DNA of 64,000 bases from Taenia hydatigena. Taxonomy: Eukaryota > Platyhelminthes > Cestoda > Cyclophyllidea > Taeniidae. The translations under genes were made by a program, and so were the position numbers. Shown piece by piece: positions 24,801 through 38,337 of this stretch; position 1 is the first letter of the stretch, and each line of letters starts with the position of its first letter. The stretch covers positions 15,470,913 through 15,534,912 of the forward strand of contig JADWOT020000002.1 of assembly GCA_036345935.2 (NCBI GenBank), written 5' to 3'. Under the pieces are notes generated by a model, which saw only the letters and a program-made list of their open reading frames with translations, did no database searches and was not told the origin of the DNA.

Positions 24801-26514
24801 ATGAATCGGAGAAGTGTCGTAGGCTGCTTACGGTCCTGCGCTACAAAGTTCTCAAGTAGTGATTAACTTAAATCCCTTATATTGTGGTCCACTGCATTAT
24901 GCTCTAACATCATGTCAGCCTTGCATTTTCAATTCCACCTGCTCGCGAACAACTCCCACTCATTCTCATAGGCATACAGCACGCTAGAAGGAGTGCCATG
25001 CAGACTCCCTCTGACTTCCGTGTAGCTGAATTAATAGTAAACATAAATGCATTTCCACACTTGGTCACATGATTGAGATTGCTTCAGCGTTTCTAAGATT
25101 GCCTACAGTAGAGGAGAAGAGGATGGCAGCAGAAGCGTCAGCATTGGCGCCGATGTCTGCAGAGTGAAATCGAGTGACTGTCCGAAACTGGCTCAAAGTC
25201 CGTCTGTAGCACTGGTTCATGCGCAACGCAAAAGCTGTCTGTCTGTAGCTACCAGTCACGATGGGGCAAATGATGCAGCTCTTTCCCCACCGAGATACAT
25301 TCATGAGGTATTTTTGCCAAGGATTTTGCTGAGACTGAAAGCTCCCTGCGTAACTTAAAAGAAAATCTGGCAGAGTAGACTCCTAAGTAAGATATAGAGA
25401 GCATGTTGAGACTTCCAAAGAAATAAAGCAAATGAACCTCTCTGCACGACGTAAGCATTAACCAACTTTAAATCGAGCACTCCATGGTTTATGTTAGTTA
25501 CCGACGTTAGTGAATCAGCCTTGGAAAACACGCCATTGCTTGAGCGAGAGCCGCAGTCAACAAAATGCTGGTGGATAGCGTAACATAGCATGTTCTCTTT
25601 ACAACCTTGACAGTGGTTAGAAACTTAACAAACTGCCTGATAACGAGTATGTCTGCAGTGAGGACGGGTTATTAGGCGTTGGTTGAATGGTGTCGGAGGT
25701 AGACTAGCCGATTGTACCTTGGGATGATGACCAAAAGCAACACAATATTGCAGTTTTACTTAGGAAAGGGAATGCAACTTATCAACACACAGACTCTGTC
25801 TTGCAAATATCGGAGTATGACTTGTAATGGCATAGTTGTGATACCAAAGCAAGCTATTTTAATTACCATAATTAATGAAGGTATTAGTTACGGGCTTGCC
25901 TAATGCAAGCTCCTAAGGCACAAGTCCCTCCTTAAACTTTCATGCATTAAATTGTTTTAATGCCCCAACAACTAGTAAGCTTGGTGGTCCATGCTTTCGA
26001 AAATGAGTCCAGTTATTTCTTTGAGCATCGTTAATCGCTACATATAAAGTGGCGGATGTTCGTGCAAAGCATGAACGCCTGCCGCCAACAATCGTGCACG
26101 CTTGACCTTGTTCCTAATTTCACAAGTCTCACGTTCACTGAGTGTGACTCCGTGGAGCTGCAGGTAGCTCTCCTCCGTCCGTCGAATGTTTCCTTACAGT
26201 GGCTTCTGCTTCATTTTTGTCGGACTTCCATTTTAGCGCACAAAATTCAGGCTGTCTAATGCTTTAGGCACAGTCTCGTCTTATCGGCAATCATCGCAGC
26301 TTGCACTTATTCAAAGGACTGTACTGTTGTAGGTAGTCAAACCAACCGAGCTGATAATTTTTAATTCACAAGGGCTCGAAATGTTGTCTACTTCCTATCA
26401 AGACAGTGAGTCAATTGGTGTGCATTTGTTAGAAACCCGTCCTGCCAGTAGCTCTTATAAAAGGCGCAGATGTTTTCCTTAGTCTCCTTTCGCCTGTCCA
26501 GCCTTCCCGTGTGT
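21835..26514. other. No confident gene; a few isolated exon-like borders
   Basis: A hydrophobic open frame near 21895-22014 and a pyrimidine tract with acceptor ending at 22305 (CTTCTTCTCCTGCTTCAG) may relate to the gene with exons at 21.2-21.8 kb, but no donor or domain confirms this. From 22.5 to 26.5 kb nothing was recognised. Confidence 0.4.
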
Positions 26515-26575
26515 TGATGAACCGGATAGTAAGGAGATGCTGATGTCAAAGGTGGCCTTACTATCCGGTTCATCA
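26515..26575 (+). repeat. Perfect 20-bp inverted repeat, 21-nt loop
   Basis: The left stem TGATGAACCGGATAGTAAGG (26515-26534) pairs perfectly with 26556-26575 across a 21-nt loop. After one mismatch and one possible G-U pair, four more pairs (26509-26512 with 26578-26581) extend the stem. The total is the size of an animal pre-miRNA hairpin, but a perfect stem is equally typical of a palindromic element remnant. It matches no conserved microRNA that I know. Confidence 0.85.
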
Positions 26576-26581
26576 CTACAC

Positions 26582-29500
26582 ATGACAGCTCAACTGGCGA
26601 GAACAGACTAGGGATAACATCAACATCTTATGCAAGAGCTCCTTACAGGACGGGTTTTTGAAAGGTGAAACCTGCTGCAAGAAATAACTGGACCTATTTC
26701 AAAGTGTATGGACCTGCGAGTCCACTGGTTGTTGGAGCATTAAAACAATTCGATGCACTGAAGTTGAAGGAAGGATTTGTGCCTTACGAGCTTGTAGTAG
26801 GTGAGCGCGTACTTAACGCCTTCATTAATTGTGGTAGTTAAAATATTCCGCTTTGGTATCACAAATGCGCTTTTACAATTCACACTAAGAGTTCTATGTA
26901 TTTACTTTTTTCTTGGTCTTCAAACGCTCTAGGCGAGTAGACTGACTGTGAAGGGGGACCTACATTGGCAGCACTTGGGGCGGGGAACAGAATCTGGAGT
27001 TATGCGTGCCTGGAACACTCTTACGCCTCGTACAGTCCTGACGATTCATTATGAGATTCGTGTTCACTGAATGCATCTCGCACATCCATTAACAGTAATC
27101 AAGTGGTCCCTCAACTTCTCGCGTACCGTTTCTGGTGTTGTCTTAAGCAGCAGTCCTCCTTCTTTCGTTTAAACCCAAAGCCGTCTTCGTTGCCAATAGC
27201 AGATGTGGCTTTGTACTGACGCATCTGCTGACAGACACAGAGGTGATGTAGGCAGTTCTGTTTATGCCTATTTCCTCTAGTTTATTTGGGCTGTCGATCA
27301 GAGTGGTTGCTCTTCTGTCTCATAAAAATTCTTTGATACAACATTTTGAGGTTATTTTTTGACAAGTGGGTTATTACATGGAACCGCTAAATATCATTCC
27401 CTTATTTCAGTTCAAAATTTATTCAATGTGCGACATATGGGAATAAATCTTTAATGAGAACCGTAAAGATGCGCAAAAAGGGTCGCAGTACATACGGCAT
27501 TTCCATTCTTTTTGATTTTGTTAGAGGAAAAGCATGAATTTGTACTGCCTTACAAATATGAAGGCAATCTAAGCCTCGCATGACTCTAAACTGCAGCACA
27601 AGATGATGAAATATTGAGTGAATGCATTGAAGACGTAGGCATCGTGATGTTAGAAGAACTAGTATTGGTTGAGGTGGATGTTGTTTACGTGGTTCAGTGT
27701 GGCATGTATTGATACTGAGATAGGATACGATAAGCTATTCCTTTTGCCTCCATGACATGAGGGAGGTGAAACCAGGACGTTTACTGAACTCTGCAATTAC
27801 ATGCGCTACATTTCATTAGCGACTTGAGAAATCGTATTGCCTTGCATCCCATAATTCCTTGACTAATCATCTATTTTATTTCCTCTGCAAGATAACAAGT
27901 GCAGCCTTGAAGTTGTTCACCAGCTAGGCGTCTTAGCAGCAAAATTTATCGCAGGCAGACTAATGATCTGGTCAGGAGAGGAATGCCTAAAAGTCAGTGA
28001 CTAATACGAGAAAAAGCTGTAAAAGATGAATGCATAAGATGCAATCAAGGGGCATGAAGATCGCTTGCTCCTGTATAGGCACCAATGCAATTTGAGGCAA
28101 CCGAAAGGTTGAAAGAGAAAAAAGAAGAAGAAATTTGCTTACCTGTGCTTGCGCGATTTTCACAAGCCACTCCAGATATTTGTACAGTCTTCACCCGTCC
28201 CGGACAATGGTGGATTGAAAGTCCTTCGCAGTATCTTCTTTTGTGGCAATCTAAACGTTCGACTTGTTAGAATACAGCATTTAAATAAGTAAGAACAGTG
28301 TACAACGATTGCCAAAGAAGAATCCGTTTGAACGCTTGAATAAGACGGTTGTTAGAATGACTACCAAAAATAACATCTCGACTTAAAGGTGGAAATGCGA
28401 GAGCATGAATGGCTAGAATCTCAACGAAGTGTGTATTTGCTAAATCATAATTTGAAAATCAGCTGCCTGTGGATGGCAGAAACTTCGTGTGCAAACTATA
28501 GCAGGTAAAGAGCATACCACTTTGAGCACGCGACCATTTTTGTAACCAACGCATGTTTCGTGATTTGCATAACTCAAAGTTTTCGTTCTGCGCTTTAGTA
28601 CAAGTAACATTAAAACCCATATGCTGATGGTTACTATGCAGCTTAGGCTCTATACATGTGGCAGGTCGTCTGTCTCTTCACGCTAACAACTTTTTCGTCA
28701 ACTGCTCGGCGTTAGACATGCGGTGAGCAGTAGTGGATAAAACTGTGCTAGAGGTGATCTGGAAAGAGAACGAAGGAGTGAAGAGGAGGGTGAATTTTGA
28801 ATGCTTGGACACGTCACAACAAAACGAGTTCTTCCATAAACTCTAAGCTGGAAGATAACTAAGGCTTGGAGGCATGCTTACAATCTCTCTTATGCGTGAT
28901 TTTGATGTCCGAAACCGCAGCCTTGGTACCCTTCGACGCGGTCTGCCAAACCAAACCACCGAGAACGAAAGGCGCACACCGATCAGTGTTTATTGTGGTT
29001 CGTCTATTTACCGAGGCAATGCTTAAAAAATGCCTTTTCTGCCTTTGCAAATGGAACCATAATTAACACCCTTAAATGAATCTCGTGCCCAAATGCACTT
29101 GGCGCAACAACCTGTAAACATGGATGGTTCATTTCTCATTTATCCTCCTCCCTCTCTTTTTTAACCTACCCCTTTTGTTCTCTTTTACTCTGGACGCCAT
29201 TACACGGCCTTGCCTTATGCTACGTTTGGGGCTGTGCCACCATTACTTGACGCCTTCAATTAACTGCAAATCCCCACATTTACTTATTTTCTGCCCTTTT
29301 GTCATCATCATTCTGCACTGAATTTCATTGTTTTCCTCTCCTCCACCTCCTCATCTTCTGCGTTTTGAACATTCCCTAACTTCACTGCTAAGACTTTTGC
29401 CAAAGCAATAATAAGGGCTAGGCATTATAGAAAGAAGCGCTCTCCCTTCCATTGCCTGCAGCCAGCTAGGGTCTAGAGGCTTGTTTGTGATCTTAACCCT

Positions 29501-30928
29501 CTGTTCTGCTCCGAATTTTCCCGCACCTGTGCTCGTGTAAGACTCAAACTGTAAAAAGGTTGTTTTATTTGATTTCACCGATGGCATACGGCTCTGAAAC
29601 ATTGACATGCAAAACCGCAACAGTGACTGTGCTTTATACCACTTGAATTACTTCGTGCCGTTGGTGGTGTGTGGCGCATATGCAAACAATTGAGGGTGCA
29701 CTCATAGACAAGCATAAATACATTTCCATAATACGCCAGGCGATGGCAGAGCATAAGCTCTGTCTATTTAACCACTTCAAGCGTCGTCCTAATTTTCATC
29801 CTTTGTTCACACCCATTTAGCATATCATTTGCCAATGTTACTTTATCAGCATCATTTTCGTTTTTTAGCAGTACAGACACACTTAAATGCATTCACATGC
29901 GCATAAAAAGATGGATGCATATGTGCATAAATATGAGGAATTAACCCGCTGATTGCAAAACTGAATTACTGACAGTTAATGTATAAGGTGATGTATTAAT
30001 ATGATGGCAAATTATTAACGGATTCTTGTCATATTTGTTAACAGCATTGCATACGCACTTGAACAAGTGCATGGAGTCTACCCACTTACCATTCACAAGA
30101 CTGTGGGAGCGTGCTCGTGTAGGTCGGTGGGTGAGTGTTAAAGTGAATGCGGAAAAGCACGGGGTCGTCCGCTGAAATGCTTGAGGTGGGGATCGGTTAG
30201 GTTCACTTAGCTAGAATTGGAGGCTATCGTTCGAATTGCATAAGTGCTTTGAAACAAATTGTGATACGCCATTAAATGGCAGAATGAAGAACGAATAAGA
30301 GGAACTAGTCCCGATTGCTTGTGACTGTCCTCTTACGATTGTACAGTGCTCTTCTCCAAAATATTTTCGCAGACATTATAACATTGCATTCTTATTACTC
30401 ATATTTGCTGTACTGACACCTTATTTCCTCCCATTCTTTAACCTATTCTTCTCTCAACCCCTCGTAATGTGGACGATGGATGCCCACTTATAAAACGGTC
30501 TCAAGCCCGTGAGGCGATAAGGACGACGACAACAAATAGGATAGGAGATGTGGGAAGTATGGCCAATACAAAGAGACACATGTCTTCCTATTTGAAGGAC
30601 TAATGGGTGAATGAAACTATTCACAAAGATTTGCGTTCTCGAAAGGCTGGCAGAAGTCAAACGCCGCAGAAGCATTCTATCTTTGCGTAGTACAGAAGAG
30701 CTGACTGTTACACTGAGCTGAGTGGGTAATTCACCAAGGAGAGCCCTCATCGTCCAGATTATATCACTTTAGGCAGAAAGCTGATCTTTGACATTTATTA
30801 GGATCGACAAAAAGTGTGGCGTACCATCCAAAGTGGATTCAACTGTGAGGGCAATGGCCTCCTCCCCACAACTGTTTGTTGGGCACTACTTGGATCGTTT
30901 AAGAAATTTAAATAAAAATTCTCCTCAC
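26582..30928. other. No gene recognised
   Basis: Short frames only. A fragment near 26850-26930 vaguely recalls a retroelement reverse-transcriptase motif but is too short and too degenerate to call. The 29.1-29.4 kb stretch is pyrimidine-rich. Nothing else was recognised. Confidence 0.4.
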
Positions 30929-30980
30929 CTTGCCAAACCAACTTCCACTCCTCTGTTAGATTAAATTCTTTAACAAGCCA
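30929..30980 (-). CDS. Internal exon of an unidentified minus-strand gene
   Basis: 52 nt, bordered on the minus strand by an acceptor (GTTCCCTCCATCAACAG) and a consensus donor (CAAG/GTGAGG). In phase 0 it reads WLVKEFNLTEEWKLVWQ and ends in phase 1. It joins in phase to the exon at 31176-31376 across a 195-bp intron. No family was recognised. The continuation towards lower coordinates is unclear, although a protein-like minus-strand frame (RALLGELPTQLSVTVSSSVL) lies at 30560-30750. Confidence 0.4.
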
Positions 30981-31175
30981 CTGTTGATGGAGGGAACATG
31001 ACACAGAATCACCTACCTCTAGGACGATGAAATCCCTACAAGTAGAACCAGCCAACCACCTACCTGCGGAGCCTCCTCACAAGTAGAGGCAATAGTTTCG
31101 CATCCATCCTCAAGTCACGTGCTCGGTCGTTACTTTTGTGAATAAGGTATTCTTCAGACCCTTCGTCAATCTCAC

Positions 31176-31376
31176 CAACGACCACATTTGCTCTGCGCAC
31201 TGATGTTTATTTTTGTAATGGAGGGCTCCCTTGAAAGCAACATCCATCCAGCAAGAAGTGGGGAAACGGAGAGTGAGCTGAAGGACGTTTTTGTATCTGG
31301 TGATGTGGTCTAGATTCCTTATCGATTCAGGCACTTCGCAAAGCTTTCTGGTTGCAGAACCTCTCATGCCATTGTT
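31176..31376 (-). CDS. Internal exon of an unidentified minus-strand gene
   Basis: 201 nt (67 codons), phase 0 to 0. The acceptor is ATATACAG ending at 31377 and the donor is a consensus TTG/GTGAGA. The peptide looks genuine: LCEVPESIRNLDHITRYKNV, then LQLTLRFPTSCWMDVAFKGA, then KHQCAEQMWSL. It joins directly and in phase to the next exon (WLVKEF...). I recognise no domain. No membrane segment is visible in either exon. Exons further upstream (above 31376) were not identified. Confidence 0.42.
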
Positions 31377-34300
31377 CTGTATATTGTCAACCGTGCTCCT
31401 GTATTGGATGAGGAATGCGGCGAAAGCCTACTTTAGGTACGCCCTCTTTTACTAATGCCCTACCCTTCCAAGAACTAAAATTAAACGAGCCAATTTGAAA
31501 CCATTTGTAAAGGCGATGGTGTTATTGTTGTGGTCTGTGGCAAAGCAGTTATTGGGCAGTATTTTAAATCTGCAGAGGTCAGCCGCCTTTTAGTTTCAGC
31601 CTCGTCCTGTAGCCATGATGGATGTGGTGAACCTGCAAATGCTTTTTGATCCTTATCAAATCACTGATGAATGCCACAATGGTTTTCGAGCGGTTTTTAT
31701 TGCTCCTCAAATGCTGGCTTTAATGTTTGCTTAAGTGCCTTTTTATCCTTTTGCTTTTGTGCTTTGTTCTAGCTTTTAAAGAGCAATCAAACTGGTCGGC
31801 TCGGTAGGTAGCACCAATGTTGATGCTATTAGCTGAGCTGCAAAATATCTGGTCTATGATGTTGCAGTCGACACAACACGCGCAGCTACAACGACGCCTC
31901 CTGTAGATGCCTCAAGAGAATAGCGCGGAAATCGTTTAAAAGCAAAGAACAGTCAAAACCAGCAAGCATTACGACGGTGAGTGGAAGTCTTCTCTAGTTT
32001 GCCTTGAAGATTTGACGACCACCTTAATGGACGATCAGCTTGCCCACATTGCTATTGAACATCTTAGTAAGAGGAAGACAGTGAGCCAATTTAAAATGTA
32101 GGGAGGTCACTTGCAACTGCTTCTCGAGTTCTCGATTCTCGGTGGTGGTCCAGAGGACGTAGAATTGGCAGCACAGTTGGCGGCACCTTACCGTGGCAAG
32201 GGATAAGAACCATTAGAGCTGTTGGTCAGTTGGATGGTTGATTGCTTAGGTGGATGGTTCGGCCGGTCAGTCATTCAACAAATTTGGGTGATAGAAAATT
32301 TAATCTTGACTTGCTGGCTAGTAGGTATGACTGTGGCTACAGCTTAACTAGGTACTGTCAATATGCGTTTTTACCAGTATCTCTCAGTTTGACGAAGGAA
32401 AGTAGTTAAGTCGGTATTCACGATGCCTGAAATTTGCGTGGATGGGTTGCTAATTCTTACCACTTTGTAATTACGTGAGCAAGTGACTCAAATCTTATCC
32501 ATTCCGAGAGCTTGTTATTCACTTGTCATTACTCATCCCACGGAATGGATCAACATACCACCAGCGACGTAGTTTATGCCTCACTCCTGGCAGGGGGTGC
32601 TGCCCGTTCTACGTGTCAATTGGCATTGGTGTATTCGTAATCATCCACTTAAATGGCTGACTAGGCGGTTAGCAGACAGGTTAGCACTCTGATCAATTAG
32701 CGTGCATTCCACTATTAGTTAAAATCGTCTCGGACTGGCGATTTTGCCCTGCCATCTCATGGCTCAATGGATTTTCCAATCATGCGGTCTGAGTAACAGG
32801 TTAATTCAGTCCTCAGGTTTGCAATCTAGTCAATGGATGCTCGTCCAAAGCCTGAACAGTTGACTCGAATTGGGGAGCGAAGAGGACCAGCTAACCACAC
32901 CTCACCACGATGCAGTATGTTTTCACTATTCTATGTTCGAAAAGTCTGGCATCTGCGATGTCTGAAGAGCATTTTGTGAGCGAAAATTGAATCACTTGCA
33001 CTTTAACCATTTCACTTCGGTTGCAGTAATCCACATCGACACTTTTTGGCATCGACTACATCTGCATTTCCGGATCTCTTAGTTGTCGTGAGTGGTGTGT
33101 AGCCGTAAAAGAAATCAACGCGACACGCGCAATCTAAATTTAATCTTCCACTACAGCCTCGAGCGGTTCTGGTTTACGCCAGGAATGTCTATAATGCAAC
33201 GCATCTGACACCAAACACTGTTTTGCAAGCTGTGATAGGGCTGCACCAGAGTGACTAGTGTTCCACAATCTGGCGTGGGTGAAAGCTGTTGCACACACTC
33301 CTTTCTTGACACCTGAAGGGCTCGTGTGGAAAAGTGAAAGAACAAAGCCTAAGTGATCCACCCGCAGCAAAGATTCACACTTAAACAGACTGCTCCTGAA
33401 CATCTGATTGGCTAGTGGGGTGCGAGCTGTAGCAACAATCTCCAAATATCGATGGCGTGGCGCTGTTGCCAACACCATAAGTAATCTCTGACTGGCGAAT
33501 CAGTCACACAACTTGAATGCCACTTAACTTTCAAAGTTCTTGCAGTAGTTGGTATAATCAACTGCAGCCATGTGTACTGAAGGCCAGCTTTGTCCACACT
33601 GTCCACAAAGTCTCACACCTCCTGACCACCCGCAGCCTTTTGCTCCAGTAATTAGAAGCAGTCAACCAAGTGTAATGTTGCCGCATGACTGGCCAGCAGA
33701 CCTCAACCCATCGTAATGGGGCTAATCCCTCGGCCCAATAATGTGTAAGCAACTACGCTACGATGTCCACGATCTCTGAAGTGGGTGAGCGGACCATCAG
33801 TCTCAACAGTTAGTCATGTCTATTACGGAGTGACTGTTTGACGCGACTGTGGCTCCTGGTTAGTCGACAACTTAGCACAATGGTTCACGGAGATCTGACC
33901 ATCTATCTTTGTTGGGTGTCTAGTGAGTACCTTCGATTCTAACCAATCTACAACTCAGTCAGACGGATTGGAATTTTTAAGCTATCACCCGAGCTGTGGG
34001 TCGATGACTGACTGGTCCATCGACTAATCAACAGGTATAATCGAGCATTATTCCTTGGCATTGTAAGATGCTAACGCTGTCTTGAAGCATACAAGTGACT
34101 TATTTGCGAGTATCCTCATAATCAATTCGTTTACATGAAATTTATTGCGTAGACACTGGAGTCTTTTGTGGAAAAGACGCATCAACTTATTCCTCCCTCT
34201 CTCCTTCTGCTGCTTTTACGCTGTCTCATGAAATCGTGGTTCGTGATTAATGGATAACTGTTCTCTTCATCAGATGGCAATGTCACGGTTAAACCCTTGG

Positions 34301-37300
34301 ACCCCTACAAGGGATAGCATTGGACACAGCCCGGCTTAGCCCCACTTTTCTACAGAATAAGGATAAAACATAAGTTATTGTAGCGAAAATCATGAGTCAA
34401 TGCACTCCTATCAACATCCTAAGTGCCATATTGGCAGGTTAAGGACGAACCGCTTAAATGGCTAACTACTCGCCCTTGAAATTAGGGTAATAGCTTTCAT
34501 TGGATTTGCCAGAGGATATTGTCGTCTCGAGGAGAGCTGTTACTCACTTTCATCTTGTCAGTCGAACTCTATTTAGAACACTGGCAATTCCATAGAATAT
34601 AGGGAAAATTCACACAAGGGGGCATAAACGCAAGAAACGAGTGTTCACCCCTTGAATCAACATGATTTGCCAGTATCTACCTCACCCACATTTAGCCTCT
34701 CAGCAATAATTTTCGCTATTGCGGAAATATCGCTGCAATTGGCTGAGCAGAAACTTGAGAGAACCAAAACAAATCTTTAAAACACAAGGCAATGGTGCAG
34801 ACAACGTAAGCACTGCATATCGAGTGATTCATTTTTCATTCACTGATGACTCCCATCAACTCTTCCGCACTTGTGCTTCACTCTGTGCCACCAAAGGCGG
34901 CTCAGTAATTAGTGTTGGCGTTATCTCACCTCAGACATCACACACAGGACCACTTCACCAAATGCCCATGTTGTCAAATTCCCCCCCGATACTTGTGGGC
35001 TGGGTTCGCCAGTTACTTTGGCATAATGTCACTTGTGCGCACGTGTGATCCAGATCCTATCCATTATGGATTATTCACAGACAAAGTCTTGAGGACAGAC
35101 TTCTCCATTGGCCATCTAATGAGTGGATGGTAAGGGTGAGTAGAGTAACGAGCCAGCGGTGAAGGCGCCTGGGTAGCGATGATGATAATTGATTCCCCTT
35201 CACCTTTGAGTGACCATCAACAGACTTGGCATTAGCCAGGGTTACAAGCAACCCCAACACATTTGCTTTCTATAATCAATCGATTCCATCTCCCATCTCT
35301 GTGGGCAGATGCGGGTGGTATCTGTGCTCCACCAAATAACTTGTTTCCAGTTTACGCCTTGTACTTCGGCGTCCCTCATTGGGCAAGTGAATTATAGTAT
35401 CTCCTCGTAAGCCAGCTAGCTGACCTACATTGAGTGCGTGTGAGACTTATCACCTCTATCAACTTGTCATTACTTTTCTCCATGAAGAGGTTGCCGTTCA
35501 CCTAGAGTCGTCAGTCAGTGCCAACACAAAGGGACACGTTTTGGAATGTGGAGAAGATGAAGAACAAATTACTAGCCCTTGATTTTAGTTGTCATCTGAT
35601 AATACACGAGTCGTAGTACGTGTGTGCTTGGCTTCCAAGACGTTCTCTCTTCAGTTGTTTCTGCATGATGGGAAGTTTCGCGACTAGCTATTCTAGTGAA
35701 GAATAGAAGATGGTCTTCAGCCTGAGGCATCCACCTTCGAATGGGTGGTGCTTCGGCCCATCACACCCATTCCAGGCACCATACAACAAATTTTGCTAGA
35801 TACTGCCCTAGCTGAGTTAGAATGGTTTCAGGAAACAGGGAAGCTCGAAGCACATTCATAGGTCCAACCCTTGTGGTTTGATCTGGGACGCCAACCGGAG
35901 GATGGAGTCAAAAATGATCGTCTGAACTGACAAACACAAGTCTCTGGTTCACAATGCGTAGATATGAAGTGCCACGTGTGCATTTGACGAGTCCTCACAA
36001 ATTACGTCGTGCCATCGCAGCGAAGTGCAATGGGAAATTAAATGAATTTTTAAAAATCATGATGCTAATTGATTAAATGGAAGGCTAAACTAATTGGTTA
36101 CACAGTTCTCTGCTCCTTCTCGGTCATCAACAATTTTAACAAAAGGTAGCTAATGTCAACGGACATGTTTGAACACTGGTCCACACCGATCGCGCCTAAA
36201 ACATTATAACTTCGTGACTCCAAGTCGATGGACAAAAAGTGTCAAGATAGAAGACTTTACTTGTGTAAACACACAATTTGGATAACTGGCACTCCACCAC
36301 ACTAGTTCTCACCGAACGTAACTTGTCAACGCTTACGTAATCGCCTAAAATACCCGCTAGCGCTGAATGACCCGAAGTGCGGGTGACTCCAGTTAACGCA
36401 TCATTGTAATCAAGCGAGCAGTCGATTTATGCGCACAGACTCATCGGCTTCTGCAGTCTCCTTCGGTTCTCTTGGCAGTAAAAAAAACCATTTCCGAGAG
36501 TGGCTTGTAGCTTTGTCTGGGGGGCACCCCCACACTACACCAGTCTCCATTGCATTGAGCAGTTGCCGTGGATTCCCGATTAGGCGGCGATTCGTCCAGC
36601 GGCCTGAACACGAGATTGACTACAAATGGAAATAATACTTCCCCTCTGTGCTGTCCACCTTATCTACCAGCGAGTATTCGGGTCGTGAGCTGAGGCGGTT
36701 GGAATACAGGCATCTTTCGGATCAAATGCTACAGATGTATTTCGTTCACTGTTCTTAATACCATGTCGTGGGCTACAACTAACTGCACAGACTTTCTTTT
36801 CTACTTGTTTTCTGGTGGCTTCGTGTCCACTGACCCAACGATTTCGTGATCTCTATCAGTGAAAGATGAGAACATGCGTCAAAACAATTTCTTGGACAGT
36901 CGTATTTAAAGCAACACAGGCTGCCCTACTTATGTGCAATCAGTAGCAGCCACTCATTCACCATTCTAATCATTCTAATTTATTGATTACATTTATTTCT
37001 ATTAACATGAGAGAACATGGGTGAACACAAATCTTTATACTTTTAGCAACAATGATAAATATTCTCATTTTCCATCGTGCAGATCTTACTCTTTCCCTGT
37101 ACGTGCAACTCAGCGCAGTTGACTTTCGGACGGTAAAGTGATATGGACACCACCAGATAAAACCAACGGTCGCATTACTGACTGCACCATCGAATGAAAG
37201 CCTCGAGGATAGATGGCAGAAAATTGTTCAACTCTCCTTAAGTAGTTTTCATGCCTTTACTCACCTGAGACCAAAACAGCCTGTTTACGTCTCTGTTCCT

Positions 37301-37786
37301 GCACACACTCAAGTAGCAGTATCGCTTTTGTTCCCATGTGTTGGTCATCGCAGTAAATATGTGACAGTCAATGCACCAGATCTGAAGCAATACAGGATGC
37401 ACTACGATTCGCAAGTGATAAGCGCAAAGTAAGAATTGATGGCCTCTATAGTAATGGTTAAATATCCTCATTTATCATTCCCATACAAACCGTGAGTGTT
37501 TGTGCGTTCGTCTCCCTTGACCTTGGAATCCTTATGGGATTTTTGAATAGAGGGTTGCTTCAATCGGAGTCACGAGTGTCCGTTTCTGTCTCCGTTTGTG
37601 CGCACTATAAGCCCGATTTTTCAAATGATGTTGGCAGGATCTGCATCACCCGCGAAACAAGGTCTGCCAATTTTACCCGTCCCATCAAATGCGGTAACAT
37701 GATTTCCGCCTTTTGGATTACATAGAAATGGCGGTTTAAGGGCTTCCCTAGGTTATTGGTATTGTTATATACTTAATTACACGCCA
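31377..37786. other. Long stretch with no recognisable gene
   Basis: Only short frames on both strands. Minus-strand frames at 33140-33752 overlap each other and show no domain. Short word repeats (for example CAACTTGTCATTAC near 35460 and CACTTGTCATTAC near 32521) hint at old dispersed repeats. A GATCTGCATCACCCGCG stretch near 37640 sits in a coding-like frame that ends in a GTAACA donor-like site, but is not callable alone. Confidence 0.4.
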
Positions 37787-38337
37787 TTGGCTACTGACAT
37801 GAAACCCGCTGCAGATGCTTACAAAGGCACATTCATCACGGTTGCCAAATATGCCCATAATACATTTATGTATGCGTTGGCATATATCCCCGTAGAGGTT
37901 CATTTTTGGGTAGAAGAGGAAGGGTTAGCTGCTCTCTATGGGAACGCTCCCTTGATTTCTGCAGCCGCCAACCCTGGGAGATCCGCTTCTGTTCCCGCAG
38001 TGAACATGACAAAAATATCTGCTTTCCCTCTTGTAATTACCAATTTAAGGGTTCCTCTGCCATGACTAAACTTTACACTGCTCAGGAGTCCTCTTCGGCT
38101 CCTGCAATCACAAATAACGAAGCTACCTCGATTCCTGTTGTGGCCACGATGAAGAGATCTACTTTACCTCTGACAACCACAAAACCAAAGCGATATGAAC
38201 CGTCTCTCGCAATCACCACAAATGAGGTGTTCATTTCTCCGCTTCCAAGCTATACAAATAAGGAATCTTCTTCGACCTCTGCAATCACCTTACGCAACAG
38301 TGAGAACACGTCCCGATATTTTAATGCATTGATATGA
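37787..38337 (+). pseudogene. Ser/Thr/Pro-rich repeat protein, frame broken
   Basis: Two overlapping open frames, 37787-38065 and 37906-38337, carry one continuous series of imperfect repeats but in different frames. The change falls near 38040-38050. The downstream part alternates 13- and 11-residue units (ITNNEATSIPVVA, TMKRSTLPLTT, TKPKRYEPSLAIT, TNEVFISPLPS, YTNKESSSTSAIT), which is 39+33 nt of DNA. The upstream part contains SASVPAVN and ISAFPLVIT in the other frame. The composition resembles a mucin-like, O-glycosylated stalk, but no signal peptide or anchor is visible. Either a frameshift has broken the gene or an unseen short intron restores the frame. Confidence 0.4.

Noticed and set aside
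26840..26940. Reverse-transcriptase-like phrase FGITNALLQF
   Set aside because: Only about 10 residues resemble the Ty3/gypsy FGLxNAPxxF motif. There is no YxDD box or flanking pol sequence in any frame.
33140..33752. Chain of overlapping minus-strand frames as a decayed integrase
   Set aside because: No HHCC spacing or DDE-type residues could be found. The resemblance is limited to a few aromatic residues.
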